Origin: Trichosphaerium sp. ATCC 40318
Taxonomy: Eukaryota > Discosea > Flabellinia > Trichosidae
DNA: 64,000 bases
Direction: 5' to 3'
NCBI GenBank assembly: GCA_038496445.1
Contig: JALMLS010000642.1
Span: 33,836 to 97,835 of the forward strand
How positions within the stretch are numbered: the first letter of the stretch is position 1; each line of letters opens with the position of its first letter. This document shows positions 48,887 to 61,200 of the stretch, piece by piece. Under the pieces are notes generated by a model. It was not told the DNA's origin and did not search any database. It worked only from the letters and a program-made list of their open reading frames with translations. Position numbers and translations under genes: made by a program.

Positions 48887-50769
48887 ATGTATTTTTTTGA
48901 GGCTCTTTTTATTTGTATAGCGCTCAATGGTGTCAGTGCTTCAGTATTTAACTGCACGTGGGATAATAAAGCGTATTATATCCATAATACGAACTCGAGT
49001 TTTATTGACACCACATGCCCACCTGGTACGCGTTTTAACACGTTTACAACGACCAAAACAACAACTTATTCTCGCGAACTTTTGGTTCGGGTTAATTTAC
49101 CATCTGGTACCATAACCCCTTTTAGGATCATACCCGTTAAAGCTAGAGACAATAATGGAGACATCTATATTTACACAGTTTTCTGTACGTTCTATTTTTC
49201 ATTTGAACTTAGTTTTGTATTACATCATTTCAACGTTTGTTTTAGAACATACAAATGTCCGTGTATCGTAATAACCCCTCTGACCATACTCTGTATTGGC
49301 ATGACGGATCAAAAGTGTCTCCTACATTATTTCCAAGGTTTTACTTGGTAAACAATCAAGCAACTATTCGCAACTGCTCTAGGCTTTCAAGAGGAGTACG
49401 ATTCCTAATCAAGAATTTTGTTTTTACTATTTATCAGGTGCTTCAACCTGGATGTGAGGGTACAGATTACTTTGTTTGTGAAGCTACAAAACCAGCAAGC
49501 GAACTGAATATTAGTAAACCATGCATCGAACAGGAATATCCAAAAACGTGTGATCACGTGCTAGCAGGTAAATAACCAGAATGCAATAACTTTTGTTTAC
49601 AAAAAACAAAAGCCAATGTTAACAGTCATTATTTTACAGGTCACTGCTACAAGCTAATAACTAAATCGGAAACTTGGGCAGAAGCACAACGTACGTAATA
49701 CAATTTTAGTAGCAACAGCTGAAGATTAATTACTTGTTTTTCTCAGACACATGCACGAAACAAGGTGGCTATCTTGCAACTATTTTATCACCTGAAGAAA
49801 ATGCGCTAGTGTACAGCATTGTCAAAGAATATCTTGCGACCACGAATAGATTGATATGGTTTGGTTTCAGCAGTGGGTATACAGGATCACACTTTGCTTT
49901 CGAATGGGTAACTTTCATGTTTGTTTTTCTTCAGTCTGATAGATCTATGGAATGTCTGATCGTTCTGTACAGGTAACAACAAACGAAAGCGTCGACTATG
50001 GAAAAAAAATAAGTACCCGCCCTTGGGCAGATGGGAAACCATCTAACCTTGGTTGGACCGGAGGCACTAGACCCAACTGTGCAGTCATGTAAGAGGGATT
50101 TTTTTTATTATTTTTTTACATACGTTGTACAGCAATAACTAAAACAGGGATATGAATGGGAACTGGGTAGATAAACGCTGTGATGGTACTGCGAATGGAA
50201 TGGTTTGTGAGTTCAATAACGATCCAAGACCAACAAGTACTCACTTTTGTTGTTTTTTTTTTAACTTTTTATCGAAGTGAATTTGATTCTTGATCCTGTC
50301 GTTGTTGTGAAATCAAACATCTACGTACCTGGTAAGCCTGTTACTATCTGTTTCACAAATACTTACAAACCTTTGTTAAAGGAAACGTGACTGTTTCAAG
50401 TGGAAGTGTTATTGTACAAAATACATCTACTGTTATATTTGATGTAAGAGAATGTTGGTCACCAGATATACAATTTGATGTTACAAATTTTGACGTACAT
50501 ATTCCCCATTATAAACAGCTATTCTAACATAGTACCTATTAAAGGGAGCAACTTCAATTATAGCGCAGAGAAGCAGTTGTGAAGAGTTCACACCAAGTAT
50601 TAAAAAGAAAAGAACACAATGTATTGATAGGACCAAAACAACACTGAGAACTTCATCTATCTTACGTACAACGTTCACAAAGTGTGATGTCTTACCAAAT
50701 AATTTTAAAACTATTCAAGTATCATGGATGCTCCTGGCGTCTATATTGCTATTTTTGTACGTCGAATAA
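48887..50769 (+). CDS. Type I membrane protein with C-type lectin-like domain
   Basis: A signal peptide (MYFFEALFICIALNGVSA) is followed by an N-terminal Cys-containing region (FNCTWDNKAYYIHNTNSSFI, then CPPGTRFNTFTTTKTTTY) and a second one (HTLYWHDGSKVSPTLFPRFY, VLQPGCEGTDYFVCEATKPA). A full C-type lectin-like domain comes next: HCYKLITKSETWAEAQ, TCTKQGGYLATILSPEENAL, RPWADGKPSNLGW, RPNCAVMDMNGNWVDKRCDG and GMVCEF. The four canonical Cys and the NGNWVD strand are present. The site that is EPN or QPD in sugar-binding members reads KPS, so calcium-dependent sugar binding is uncertain. A further beta region follows (VTVSSGSVIVQNTSTVIFDV), then a Cys-rich stem (QRSSCEEFTPSIKKKRTQCI) and a C-terminal membrane segment (VSWMLLASILLFLYVE). 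Several N-glycosylation sequons occur. The start is the ATG after an in-frame TTG. Confidence 0.82.
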
Positions 50770-51042
50770 ATCCTGAGATAGCCATTCTTCATTTTGGTTT
50801 TTCGTTTGTGACATTCTCATATTTTTCGGCGATTGTGCTCCCTTATTGAGTGAGTGTGCCTTAAAACGTACCATGCCCTTGTCATCTCTTTGCTTCGATC
50901 TTAGGTCATTAGTATTGGCTAACAGAAGTATGCCACGTAATCATGAGTATTGCTACGGCAACATTTCTATGAATATTTGGTCATTCTTGAAAAGTAGTTG
51001 AAATCTGCAGAAAATGCAATTTAGATTCTTGTAAAGGAGCTG

Positions 51043-53750
51043 ATGAGTGAATCAAAAGGTAACGCCATTGATGCTGCCACAAAATTGGCTGCTACAGTAT
51101 CTTCTGCAAAGACCCCAACGTCGTTCAGCGGTATATACGAGAATTACCCTCAGGCGTCAATGAAAGACTTTTTCTCGTATTCAGAAAGCAGTGAGGAAGA
51201 GCGTAATCAGTGTTTACACATTTTTAACGATCATTTGAACAAAATTAGTACGTTAGTTGTAGTACCTCGTTATTTCGCGGTATTTAGGCGTTCTTTTGGC
51301 TATGAAAGCGTAAACGCTTATGCACTAACACCGTTGTAGCATCTCCAAGTTTCTTCTGTATTTCAGCGCTTTGTATGGCTGGAGGCGCTACAGTAGAAGC
51401 TAAAGCAGGTAATATCTAAATATCAAAATGTCACTTTTAACAACGTCAAGATCCCTCCATCATGGTTACAAACGTTCTCAAATATGTTGAAATGGTAGCA
51501 AAGGGTGCTCTTAAAGTTCAACGAGAGCTAAAACGTAAGGGAATCAACTCAGCGACGCAGAAGGATGTGCGGAAATAAATAGCTTTTTTTTTTTTTCGAA
51601 AGAAAGCACTTATCAACAAGTAGGTCGATACTGAGGTGATACAAGATTTACAGAGTAAAGGACTTGTTTCATATTCAGACATAGATGCTTGGGTATCTTT
51701 ATCATATTTTATGATTCCAGCAATGGCATTCACATCGAGAATGCAAAGCGAGAGGTAACTTTACCTTTTAGTTTACTTTTTTTTCTTTCTTACTTTTTTC
51801 TTGTTTAGAGCAAAACTGAGAACAAGTCATCCTGACTTTGTTTATACTATTAATCAGCTAGCAAAAGTACAAGGAAAAAACGCATCTATTGATACATCTG
51901 TTTATTATCTATATAACATGCTCAACTCTGTTGTTGATGGTGCAGAAGTGTTAGTTCTTCATCCTAAGAAAAAACTCGGATGTGTTGTTAACGTATTTGG
52001 TGTTCAAAACAATCTACAGTTCATGACCTTATTTCAAGATCAAATACGTCAATCCTGCGCTGATAAATGGGGTGTATCTTTAGAAATATCAGAAGCCTCT
52101 AAGAGAGTTCTTAAAATAGCAAAAGTTGAAGTACATGTGGGCAAAACAGACGGACAAATATATGATCACGTACATACAATAACAAGAGTTGTTTAAGTTC
52201 TGTTAGTTAACTTCTAAAATTTTAGGCATGTTGGTCGTATACTGATTCTAGCGGTTGCGTGGATAAACCAGAGCTCCACAAATGTAGTTTGCACGGACTT
52301 GAGACAGTTGAAGATTTACCAACAGTCCCTTTTAAAGATGAAGGCGGTTTGGAACATAACTATCATGTTATCATATTACATGATCTTGAAAAAGATCAAA
52401 AACCTGTGAAGTGGGTTCCCACATTGTTTTGTCCTTTACACGATGCTTTAAAGGTACGTCAACTAGTTATGAATTAACCAAGTTTTGTTAAGTTTTTGAA
52501 ATAGGCTTCAACACGAATTATCAAGACACTTGATGAAGAACAAGTATTATCAATGGTTGCAAGTTTGAAGAAAAACACTGATGAAGAGTCTTACATCAAA
52601 TACTCACATATTGCATGTAACTATATGAAGGTTCGTTTATGACAACAAAAAGGTTTTCCCCCTTAAGTAATAATTTGTAAAAAAAGTCTTACGCGATAAT
52701 AGAGGCAACTCCCTGTGTTTTCATCAAATACAAGTGTTACATCTATAGATACTGATGTAGGAACGATTATACCAAAAGTATTAGAGATGCAACGTATACA
52801 AGATGAGAAAATGTACTCTCTTTTGAGTTTTACTGTTATTGGTCCAAACGTGCAAAAAACAACAAGTGGAGATGAAGAAGGAATTGAAGTCAAACTAATG
52901 GGTATTGGTAGTTCAATGAAAATAGCTACACAAAATGGTAAGATAACTATAAACCAAAGAACTAAACTTTAATTTCAAATAGCTGTTGATGAGTATATCA
53001 ATGGACCTCTTATTTCGTTAAAAAAAACATTTGTGACAGGAGTTGGACCTGAAATGCAAATGGCTGTGACACGTGTCGGTTCATGTGATGACAATGGAGA
53101 GTAAGTTATCCAAAGCTTATGCATAAGTCAAATCTGATTTTGTTGCCTTAGACATCTTGTGAGGATGTTCGGAGCTTATTGTAGTCCAATACAGTTCATC
53201 GAGTATACAAAAAACAAAGGTAAGCGTTCCTGAAATATAGCTCTAAAAACTTGGAAATAACACACGTCATTTGACTTTCAATACAAGGAATGGCTTGTTG
53301 TGCATAGCGCTTATGACATCCAATTTTTCATAGTTTTTTTTGCCGCTCTGTTATTGATAAAAATCACGTGTTTTCTTATGCATAAAAATGATTTCACTGA
53401 CCGTCTTTTTCTATTTATTTTGCTCATTATATTATCTAGGGGGCATGGAGGAAGCAAAGAAATTATTAAAAGACAAGCTTGCGGGCAACAGTCATCCTTT
53501 TATAATATTAATGCAACCATTGATAGATTGGATAGCAGAGCAATCAGATGATATTGCTACATTTTGTGTTAAACTTTTCTTTATGAAAAACTTAGCTACA
53601 GGTGATATTGAAGGTGAAGTTGTTATAGATAATATACCAAACCTGCATGGAAAACGAACCTTTATTTCTAACTTCAAATGGCCAGAGTATTCAAAGGATA
53701 TTATTCTTGGCTTCCGTCTATTTTTTGTATTACATAACAGATCTAAATAA
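51043..53750 (+). CDS. Large intron-rich protein of unknown family
   Basis: About ten exons give a soluble protein of roughly 700 residues. Readable parts in order: MSESKGNAIDAATKLAATVS, SGIYENYPQASMKDFFSYSE, VTNVLKYVEMVAKGALKVQR, DTEVIQDLQSKGLVSYSDID, WVSLSYFMIPAMAFTSRMQS, SHPDFVYTINQLAKVQGKNA, YLYNMLNSVVDGAEVLVLHP, FGVQNNLQFMTLFQDQIRQS, YTDSSGCVDKPELHKCSLHG, HNYHVIILHDLEKDQKPVKW, then MGIGSSMKIATQNG, LISLKKTFVTGVGPEMQMAV and SHPFIILMQPLIDWIAEQSD. No signal peptide or clear membrane helix is visible. Consistent frame across donors of the GTACGT type supports one gene. I recognise no domain. The 3' end (LFF followed by VLHNRSK) is simply where the frame closes; further exons up to about 54000 are possible. 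Confidence 0.6.
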
Positions 53751-54246
53751 AACATGATTTTTACATATTTCTCGTTATGTAGTTGCCGTTATGTATTGAC
53801 TGTTCCCTAATCCTCTTTGGTATTGGATGGTGCTGGCTATAAAGTTTTGTATTACCTTATAAACGGCCTGTATTGGTATGCGCCTTAGAGGTTACTTTTT
53901 TTTGATGTATGTTTGCTACTTAAATGGATCATGTAGGCTTTCAACACCTTCTGCACTGCCCAAATATGAATACTCGAGCCCTGTATGTATTTCCATTAGG
54001 ATGCATGTAAAAGAGTGAGTAAGAGAATCCAACGACAAATAAATAGAAATAAGTTGTTTTGTTTGATCTACAATTCTGAAAACTATTTTAGGTGTCTGTT
54101 ACAACATTTCATGTTTCGTATATCTGTTGTAAATTGGCTAGCAGTAGTAATGGCATCATACAAATTAGAATATGTGGAACCAGGGACAGCTGTCACAAGC
54201 ATACGTTACAAATCGATTGTATTCTTTTGTTCCGTACGGTTTGATG
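53751..54246. other. Unassigned stretch
   Basis: About 500 bp between the unknown gene and the MORN pseudogene. A plus-strand open frame at 54015-54296 overlaps the pseudogene and has no family feature. It may contain remaining 3' exons or the UTR of the unknown gene. Confidence 0.4.
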
Positions 54247-54620
54247 CTAATTTGCTTTCAAGTTACCATCTTCATGCCATACTTTACGCTCTCTAACTTC
54301 TTTACCATCAGCATAAAACCTATGTTCCTTCAATTGGCAGTTTTAGCCACACCTTGAATTCTCAATCAAACTTACCATTTACAAAGTAGCATTCTCTTAG
54401 TAGTTCGCCACTCTCATACCAACTCTTATATACCCCTACTGAATCACCATTAACACAATTATCAAGATGTTTTAACTGTCCATTAGGACACCAAGTCTTG
54501 TATTCTCCTTCTTTTTCGCCATTCACATACTGATCAAATATGTTTTAAGTTACCATTGTGAAACCAACTGTCTTCTCCGTTGAGCTCATCTTGTACATAA
54601 TAACATTTCTTAATCGCCAT
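54247..54620 (-). pseudogene. Decayed MORN_2/YwqK-type repeat gene fragment
   Basis: Read on the minus strand, this gives at least five degenerate repeats of the same kind as the gene at 9210-10802: KKCYYVQDELNGEDSWFHNG, then QYVNGEKEGEYKTWCPNGQL, NCVNGDSVGVYKSWYESGEL, YFVNGKFD and finally KEVRERKVWHEDGNLKA. Stops and frame changes interrupt it at least three times: a TGA after the first NLKHI, a TGA after NGKFD, and a shift inside the fourth unit. No F-box is visible upstream. The repeats are clearly more diverged from each other than those of the intact gene, so this is an old copy of a once larger family rather than a recent duplicate. Confidence 0.75.
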
Positions 54621-54828
54621 TTGATTGTAATTACCATTGAGCTACTACTAGTACCATCCAATACAACTACATGGTAAGTACCTATTGTGTCACATTGGAT
54701 CTCTGATGCCTGCGTCGAAGAGTGAATATAGGAAAGTTATTGGAAAGTAATTAAATGAATCCCGACGTGTCAAAGTATACCTGACTTAACCTACCAAACA
54801 GTTTACAGTGAAACCGTAGTTGCCCACA

Positions 54829-55823
54829 ATGGCTGAAACGGAAGCAAAACAGCACGAATTTGATGTCTTTATGTTAGAAGACGGCGGACACATTGCTTAT
54901 TGCAAGTACGTTTAAAAACATTCGCTTTCGCAGGACTGTAGTGTAATTTAGTCATTTCACGCGTTTTTACGTATTTGGTGTAACATTTCTCCACTGAACG
55001 CTTCTTATTCAATAAATTAATTATCTTTCGCCAAAAAACAGTTGTGAATGTAACGTGGCGCGTTTTGAACAACTACTAAGTTCTACACTAGAGATTTTTT
55101 AACAAAAGAACGCGCTGACGCTGTTTTCAAGCACTTAATGGAAGATTGCTCTTGGGAGCACCCTAAAATGACAAAAGGCAAAGACTCATGGTTCATTCCA
55201 AGACTACAATGTACGCAAACAACGCCAAACGCGATGTCACCTGTCCTGGTGTTCAAAATCCTCCGTCCTGGTTTAAATGAATGGTGTTTTTAATACGAGC
55301 TTAGCGTGGATGGCAGATGAAGGCATTTCAAACAAACTAGCTTCTTTATACCAGAAACAACCTTCAATGCGTTGGTCAGAACCAATACAAGAGATCAGAA
55401 ATGAAATAGAAAAACAGTTTGATTGTAAGTTTGATTATTGCTTATTGAATCAATACAGAGATGGAAAAGATAGGATAGGGTTTCATTGTGATGATGAAGC
55501 AATAAAAGAGGGTTTACAGACAGTAGCATCACTATCAATTGGTAAGAAAATTCTACGTCTTCGAACTTTGATTGTATTTTTTTTTGGTTTTTGTGGCGGT
55601 TCTTTTGGCTAACTGTTGGGTTTTAGGAGCTACCAGGAGGTTTGTTCTTCGTCATGCAACACGTAAAGATATAAAAGAGCTTGTTTTCGAGTTAGAACAT
55701 GGATCTATGCTTCTAATGCTTGGTGATACTCAAAAAAATTGGAAGCATGGATTACCTAGAGATAAAAAGGTTAAGAATGCTAGAATAAATGTCACATTTC
55801 GTATAGCTATTGCAAAAACGTGA
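54829..55823 (+). CDS. AlkB-like Fe(II)/2-oxoglutarate dioxygenase (ALKBH2/3-like)
   Basis: Oxidative demethylase family that repairs alkylated DNA/RNA bases. Exons give MAETEAKQHEFDVFMLEDGG, then DFLTKERADAVFKHLMEDCS, TKGKDSWFIPRLQ, SWMADEGISNKLASLYQKQP and the jelly-roll core CLLNQYRDGKDRIGFHCDDE with the iron-binding H-x-D. The next exon gives GATRRFVLRHATRKDIKELV, LEHGSMLLMLGDTQKNWKHG (distal His) and ARINVTFRIA, with the Arg pair that binds 2-oxoglutarate. All catalytic residues are present, at about 240 residues. The NQYRDGKDRIGFHCDDE and NWKHGLPR contexts are those of ALKBH2/ALKBH3. Which substrate (DNA or RNA) is preferred is not visible. The first exon is short, and its donor at about 54907 starts GTACGT. 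Confidence 0.88.
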
Positions 55824-56305
55824 TTTGTGTGACGACCCTAACTAGTTATCTTAAAAGATTGTAAAAGAAGTTCTTAATTGTAATAAACCAAGTGTTTTGT
55901 TAAAAAGTACTATCTGTTTTATATGATAGCAAACGCATAACAGATGAAGTTGTAAAGGTATTGGGTACATGTGAAATTGATTTCCAGCATGGAATGTACA
56001 TAAATATCAGTGCCATTTAGAACACCATTATTGACACTCTGCCTTTCTCTTCACTTTCTATTCATTTAACAACACGTACTCTACATAAGACGCAGCAAAT
56101 ATTTAAAAGGTGTACATACTATTAACTTCACAAAGTGTATAAACATTATAACACGTTTCAAATCACTTGCTGGAGTTAAACAATAAACTTCTTCAATTGT
56201 ACACAAGCAATAGATGAAGGCCTTAAAGCGCTTAAAGGCCATTAATTTGGTACTTCACTACACATTTTAATTAGCCAGACATCATAGCAGTTTATCATTG
56301 AAACG
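55824..56305. other. Intergenic spacer between convergent genes
   Basis: About 480 bp between the 3' ends of the AlkB homologue and the actin-related gene. No open frame or RNA gene was recognised. Confidence 0.45.
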
Positions 56306-57705
56306 TCAAGGACACCTTTTATGTATGACTGTTGGACCCCATTCATCGTACTCTTCCTTTGATATCCTATGCAAAAAAAAAATGAGCCAGAATCTGTGTA
56401 TTTAGGTAGTGTGATATTAATCTAGAAGATAGGTACCATTTTTTCTCAAATTCCGGTTTACACAACATCAATGAAGCGCCTTTCCATGCAGGATAATGTC
56501 TATCCTCAAAGCATGGCATTGAAATATTGACTCCACCTTTGCTGTTTAAAGCAGTAAGCTCTAACTCCAGTCTATCAGCAAACCCAGGGAACAGCGTTGA
56601 ACCCCCACATACCAAAATATCGCTGTTTGAAGATGACTGATTGTTAACAAACTTGTGTTGATAAACTCAATGAATAATATTGTACCTTTTTAGAGTTTTG
56701 TTTGTGCGCTTTTTGCACTAGATGGTGTACACCGCTGCAATTCTTATTTAGCAAACATGGGTTGAAAAGAGCTTCTGGACAGGAAAATCTCTCAAAACCA
56801 ATCTAACATTTTGTTACAACATCAAAAAAAAAGTAAACTTCTTACCTTGTCAAGTCCAAGAGTCGGTTGTGATATATCCTTTTCGTAATTATAGTTGCTA
56901 CTAACATAACATATATTTTCTTTAATATAATCAACTTCTTTTCTAACCAATTGCGAGCTCTCACCAAGTGATGCACCAGTCTCTGCAAGCATGTTTTTTA
57001 AGAAAAAACTTAGATCTCTTCCGCCTATCTCTGACTTTTGACATGATTTTCGGATTGTGATACCGTTTTGTACAAGAACAGCATATGTAATAGTATCTCC
57101 AGAATACAGTACGACCCCATCAGAAATTCCAGCAGCGTCCATACAAAAAGAAGATCGTGGGGCAATATACAGGCACGGAATAGCAAACATCTCAAAGAAC
57201 ATTTGCGTTATTTTCTCTCTAAATAAACAATCACGTGGCTCACATTGCAAAAAATAAAATAAACAACACAAGCACTTGCCTACTTCTTTTTGGGTTCCAA
57301 GGTACCTCTGTAAGTACCACTGGAGTCTCTTCAGGAGCAATACGAAGAATATCATAGTAAGTCTTATAAAACATTTTCTCTGCAGCATCCCAATCTGAGA
57401 TAACACCTCGGTCTACTGGATACACCAGAGAAGAACCTTCATGGATTCTTGAACCTCCAGGCAGAGAGGTTTTACCTACTACACCAACTAGAAAATGAAT
57501 AAGCACGCAAACAGCCAAAAACGGTTCGTACAGTTTCCGTCAGATTTTCGCTCTATAACCGTTGGAAATACTGTGTGTGGTGTATTCTCTCCTATAAAAC
57601 CGACTGTACTCGTTCTGGAGCCAATATCGATTATTACAAGAGGAACTAACCAGTTTAGAACGAATTAAGCAAGTAGTTTGCTGATATAAGCAACATACGT
57701 TCCAT
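56306..57705 (-). CDS. Actin-related protein, Arp4/ACTL6-like
   Basis: Actin-fold protein. The start exon is tiny (ATGGAAC). Then come [20 protein letters not shown] and NTPHTVFPT (phosphate loop 1 region), [40 protein letters not shown] and [20 protein letters not shown]. The second phosphate loop region follows ([20 protein letters not shown]), then [20 protein letters not shown]. The end is [19 protein letters not shown]. The order matches actin end to end, but the loops are diverged: the first loop reads GSRTSTVG where actin has GSGMCKAG, so the residues contacting ATP are changed. GSxTT/S plus a C-terminus ending in CP resembles Arp4/ACTL6 (BAF53), subunits of chromatin remodelling and histone acetylase complexes. 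Conventional cytoplasmic actin is excluded; the exact Arp class is a judgement. Confidence 0.75.
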
Positions 57706-57737
57706 AGTGCCAGTTGCTTCGTTAATGACGTTGACTG

Positions 57738-58110
57738 TTATTGACAAATTAAATCAAATTTTTTGACGAGTTCGCTCATAGGAACCCAAGCGGAAACATA
57801 GAGCACGTTTAACTGAAAAAGATAAAAGGTAAGAATTATTTCTTACTTGACAATGACTTATTAGTTGCTGGTAGAGTTAGCATCCATTTTCTTGTATCAT
57901 TGCTGATAGCAAAATAAAGGTATCATTAACTATGGCAATAAAGGTTGCCAGTTTTAGTTACGGACACATACCATTGATTGCATCTTTTCGATAAACTCCA
58001 GCTGACATTCTACCAAATTCCGACTGTATTTAAAAATGCTTGGAGACGACAGCAAGATCTAATATCTCAGGCACAATTCTATGGTTACGGCATGTGCAGA
58101 AAAAAAAAGA
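57738..58110 (-). other. Possible small gene, exons not resolved
   Basis: Between the XMAP215 stop and the actin-related gene start, the minus strand shows ATG at 58008 (MSAGVYRKDAIN) with a GTATGT donor, a branch-like CTAAC plus CTACCAG acceptor near 57880, and a GTAAGA donor with a TTTCAG acceptor near 57820. One hand splice gives a basic product ending ALCFRLGSYERTRQKI; other frames are also open. The splice signals look real, but I cannot settle the frame or identify a product. It could also be a 5' UTR intron region of the neighbouring gene. Confidence 0.25.
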
Positions 58111-58215
58111 CGCTCAGTTTGTATGTATGTACATGGTTTATTCTTTTGTTACAATTACACGTGCTCCTCTTCAGAAACGAGAGATTAAAAATAGATTTGA
58201 AAAAACTTTCAATCT

Positions 58216-61200
58216 TTACATACCAGTATTAGTCTGTGCCTTTATACGATTCAATCTCTCCCTCAAATTAGAGAGAGATGATGTAGAAGGTTGTACAGTA
58301 CCAGCAGCTTCAGGAGCAGCACCTACAACATTCATAACAGGCGCTGGAAGTGGCGCACTGTGCATCCTTTGATCAGGAATACGTGAAGACGAAGAAGAGT
58401 TCTTTGCTTGCAAAGCTTGAAGGCGATTTCTAAGTGATCCATACGCAGAAGATGCTCCAGGTGCAGGCTGCATAGGTGCGGGCTGCATAGGTGCGGGCTG
58501 CATAGGTGCGGATGCGCCAAGCTGATTCACTGTGTTATCTGCAGGCGTAGTAGTAGGGTTTGTCATGCGCGCGAGGCGGGATTTTAAATCAGTGATTGAT
58601 TGAGCTGTGGTTGGCGGTTTGTTTGTAATATCCTTCAATCGTGTTTTTAGGTCTTGTATCGAAGCAGGTGGTACAGAAGGTTTAGGTGCTGGTGCTTCGT
58701 ATGATCTAGAAGGTTTTGTAACTGCATTGATACGTGCACGCATAGCCTATAATAAGATTGTGAGTACTTAAAAACAAACGAAAAAAAAAGAAAAAAACAA
58801 GAACGAAATAGTGGGCAAAAAAAACGAACCTCAAGAGACACTGGTCGTGACATTGGTGCTACTGAAGAAGAAAGATTACGCATACTCGAATTGATAGTAG
58901 AACTATCAATGCCAACTTGTTGCTTATACGAGAGTAATCTTGATCTGTATCCATCAACAGTCAAAGTGGATTGAAGAGTCCCTAATTTGACGCTAGGATC
59001 TCTGTTTGAATACGCTGGAGCGTCCTCGTTTCTTAGTTGGTTCAAACCTCGTTGCACATATAGTTGGAACTTTGAGCTTGTCTGACGGAGGTATGGGTCA
59101 AGAGAAAGGGAAGGATGCTTCTTGGTAAATGCATAGAGTTCTTGGAGTCCTTTTTTCGTAGTTGTTGGTTGAACAACCATTCTGAAGATATTGCGAAGTC
59201 TTGTCTTCTCATCGCTTTGAGATGGTGTAGCCATAACCATAGACTTTGCAGGAGAGTTCATACGGCGAGTACTAGGACTAGGCATATGTGTCATCGCAGC
59301 TTCAAGCTCATATTTAACCTAGGAAGAGGATAAATCATACAAAGTTTTTTTAAAAACAGAACAAAAACCAAAAGCTCGGTTTCTAATTATACTTACGTGT
59401 GGGTGGTGTTTCTCAAGCATAAGCTTAATAAACGAAAGAACAGTAGGTGGAGGATATAGTTTAGGGATCAAATCTAATTCATCAAGAATATCACCACCTT
59501 GAAGAAAGTAAGAAAACGATAAAATGCACAAAAAAAAAAAAGTAAAACTTGCACTTACCTTTCAAAACAACTAACTGATTTAACAGAGTACGAACAACAT
59601 TATTAGGTGTTGCATCACGTCCTTGAACTCTCCAGTATGATTGAGGGAATGCAGCAAAGAAATTATGAATCTCACCTAAAGAAGAAAAATAAGAACCGCG
59701 AACACCAAGAACCAAAAAAAAAAACTAACGAAAACAAACTGAAAGACGTACTGAGCAGGGAGGAGATAGATAATTTTTGAATAGTATGATTAAGACTCTT
59801 AGCACCCTTCAATACACACTTGCAAGCAAGATTAACAATACCACTTGCAGCTTGGTTTGTTTTTTGCGCTTCAAGCAAGTACTGAGATATTGTCTTCAAA
59901 AAGATTGTGAAGAAAGCGGTGGTGTCAGTGTTATCAATGATGCTCATCAACAAGAAATTAAGGCCCTACAGAACAATTAGTTTACATACAAGCTACAGGT
60001 TATACATGACTATCACATACCTTGATAATATTTGGTCCGTCCTTGAGAGGAGCAATAGCGTTCTGTGCATTGACATTAGCAAGAACAAGAATAACAACAT
60101 TTTGAAGTGTTTTTTCTTGAACTGCTTTGGCTATTGTCTTGTTTGCAAATATTTGCATCAAAGTATTCAACAAGTACTTGCAAAGACGTTGTCTTGTATC
60201 CTTCAAGTTGCTGAAACAAGTGTTCAATTTAGCACAAATAGCAGAGATCAAAGCATCAACATGTAGGATAAGTCCTGCTTCGTCTTCCTTTACTTTAGCG
60301 CATACAACCTTTAGTGTAGCTACTATTTGATTATCATCTCTTCTGTTAATCTCTACAATCCAGTTTGCAACTTGTTGTCCAGTGCTAGGCCTAAAAAGGA
60401 AACTTAATAAAACTTCTTTTATTATCTTCTTCAAAAACTCTATTAAACGTACTTTACGGTCGGAGCTTGCATTGCAGAGGCAGAATCACTCTTCAAGTGC
60501 TGTGGAATACGAGATCTTTGTCTTGGTAACTGTGGTGTAGGACCAACCATATCAGTTAGACGAGTATCAGCCAATTCAGGAGTAGGCAAAGCTTTACTTT
60601 CAATGCGCTGAAAAAAAATTAGTTTCAAGAAGGTAAGTGTTGATCAGATACATACCTTACTGCTAACCGCTTGAACTTTATCGAGTTCCAACTGTAGGTT
60701 GCTCAAAGACATACCACGATTGATTGATGGCTTAGGCTTAGGAAGAGTAGATGCACGAGAGAGCAATTTTGCAACATTAGCAGAAGGTGCTTTCTGTTGT
60801 GTAATATTAATTCTTGGGTTCGTTTTTGGTAGCAGCATGCTATAGAACAGAGATTATACACATAACAACGAAAAGAACAAAAAGGCAAGAACGTACAGTC
60901 ATTTGCTGCTGGATCACTAAAACTCTGACGAAGAAGAGTAGCAGTTTCTTCTGTGAGTTGGAAGGTAATCATATATTTGCTCCTTAATCTCAATAAATCT
61001 TCAAAAACCCTCAATACAAGCAGCCCTGAATAACAACAGAGTTTCCATGGAAGCTAGAATGTAATCCAATCACCAACACCCTAATAATTTATTACGGTCA
61101 GAGCAGCAACTCAAAGAAGAAAACAAACATACCTGTGCTTTGACAAATAGCGCAAATGAGCAGCGCACAACAACACAACACTTTGATCATTTGATGATGT

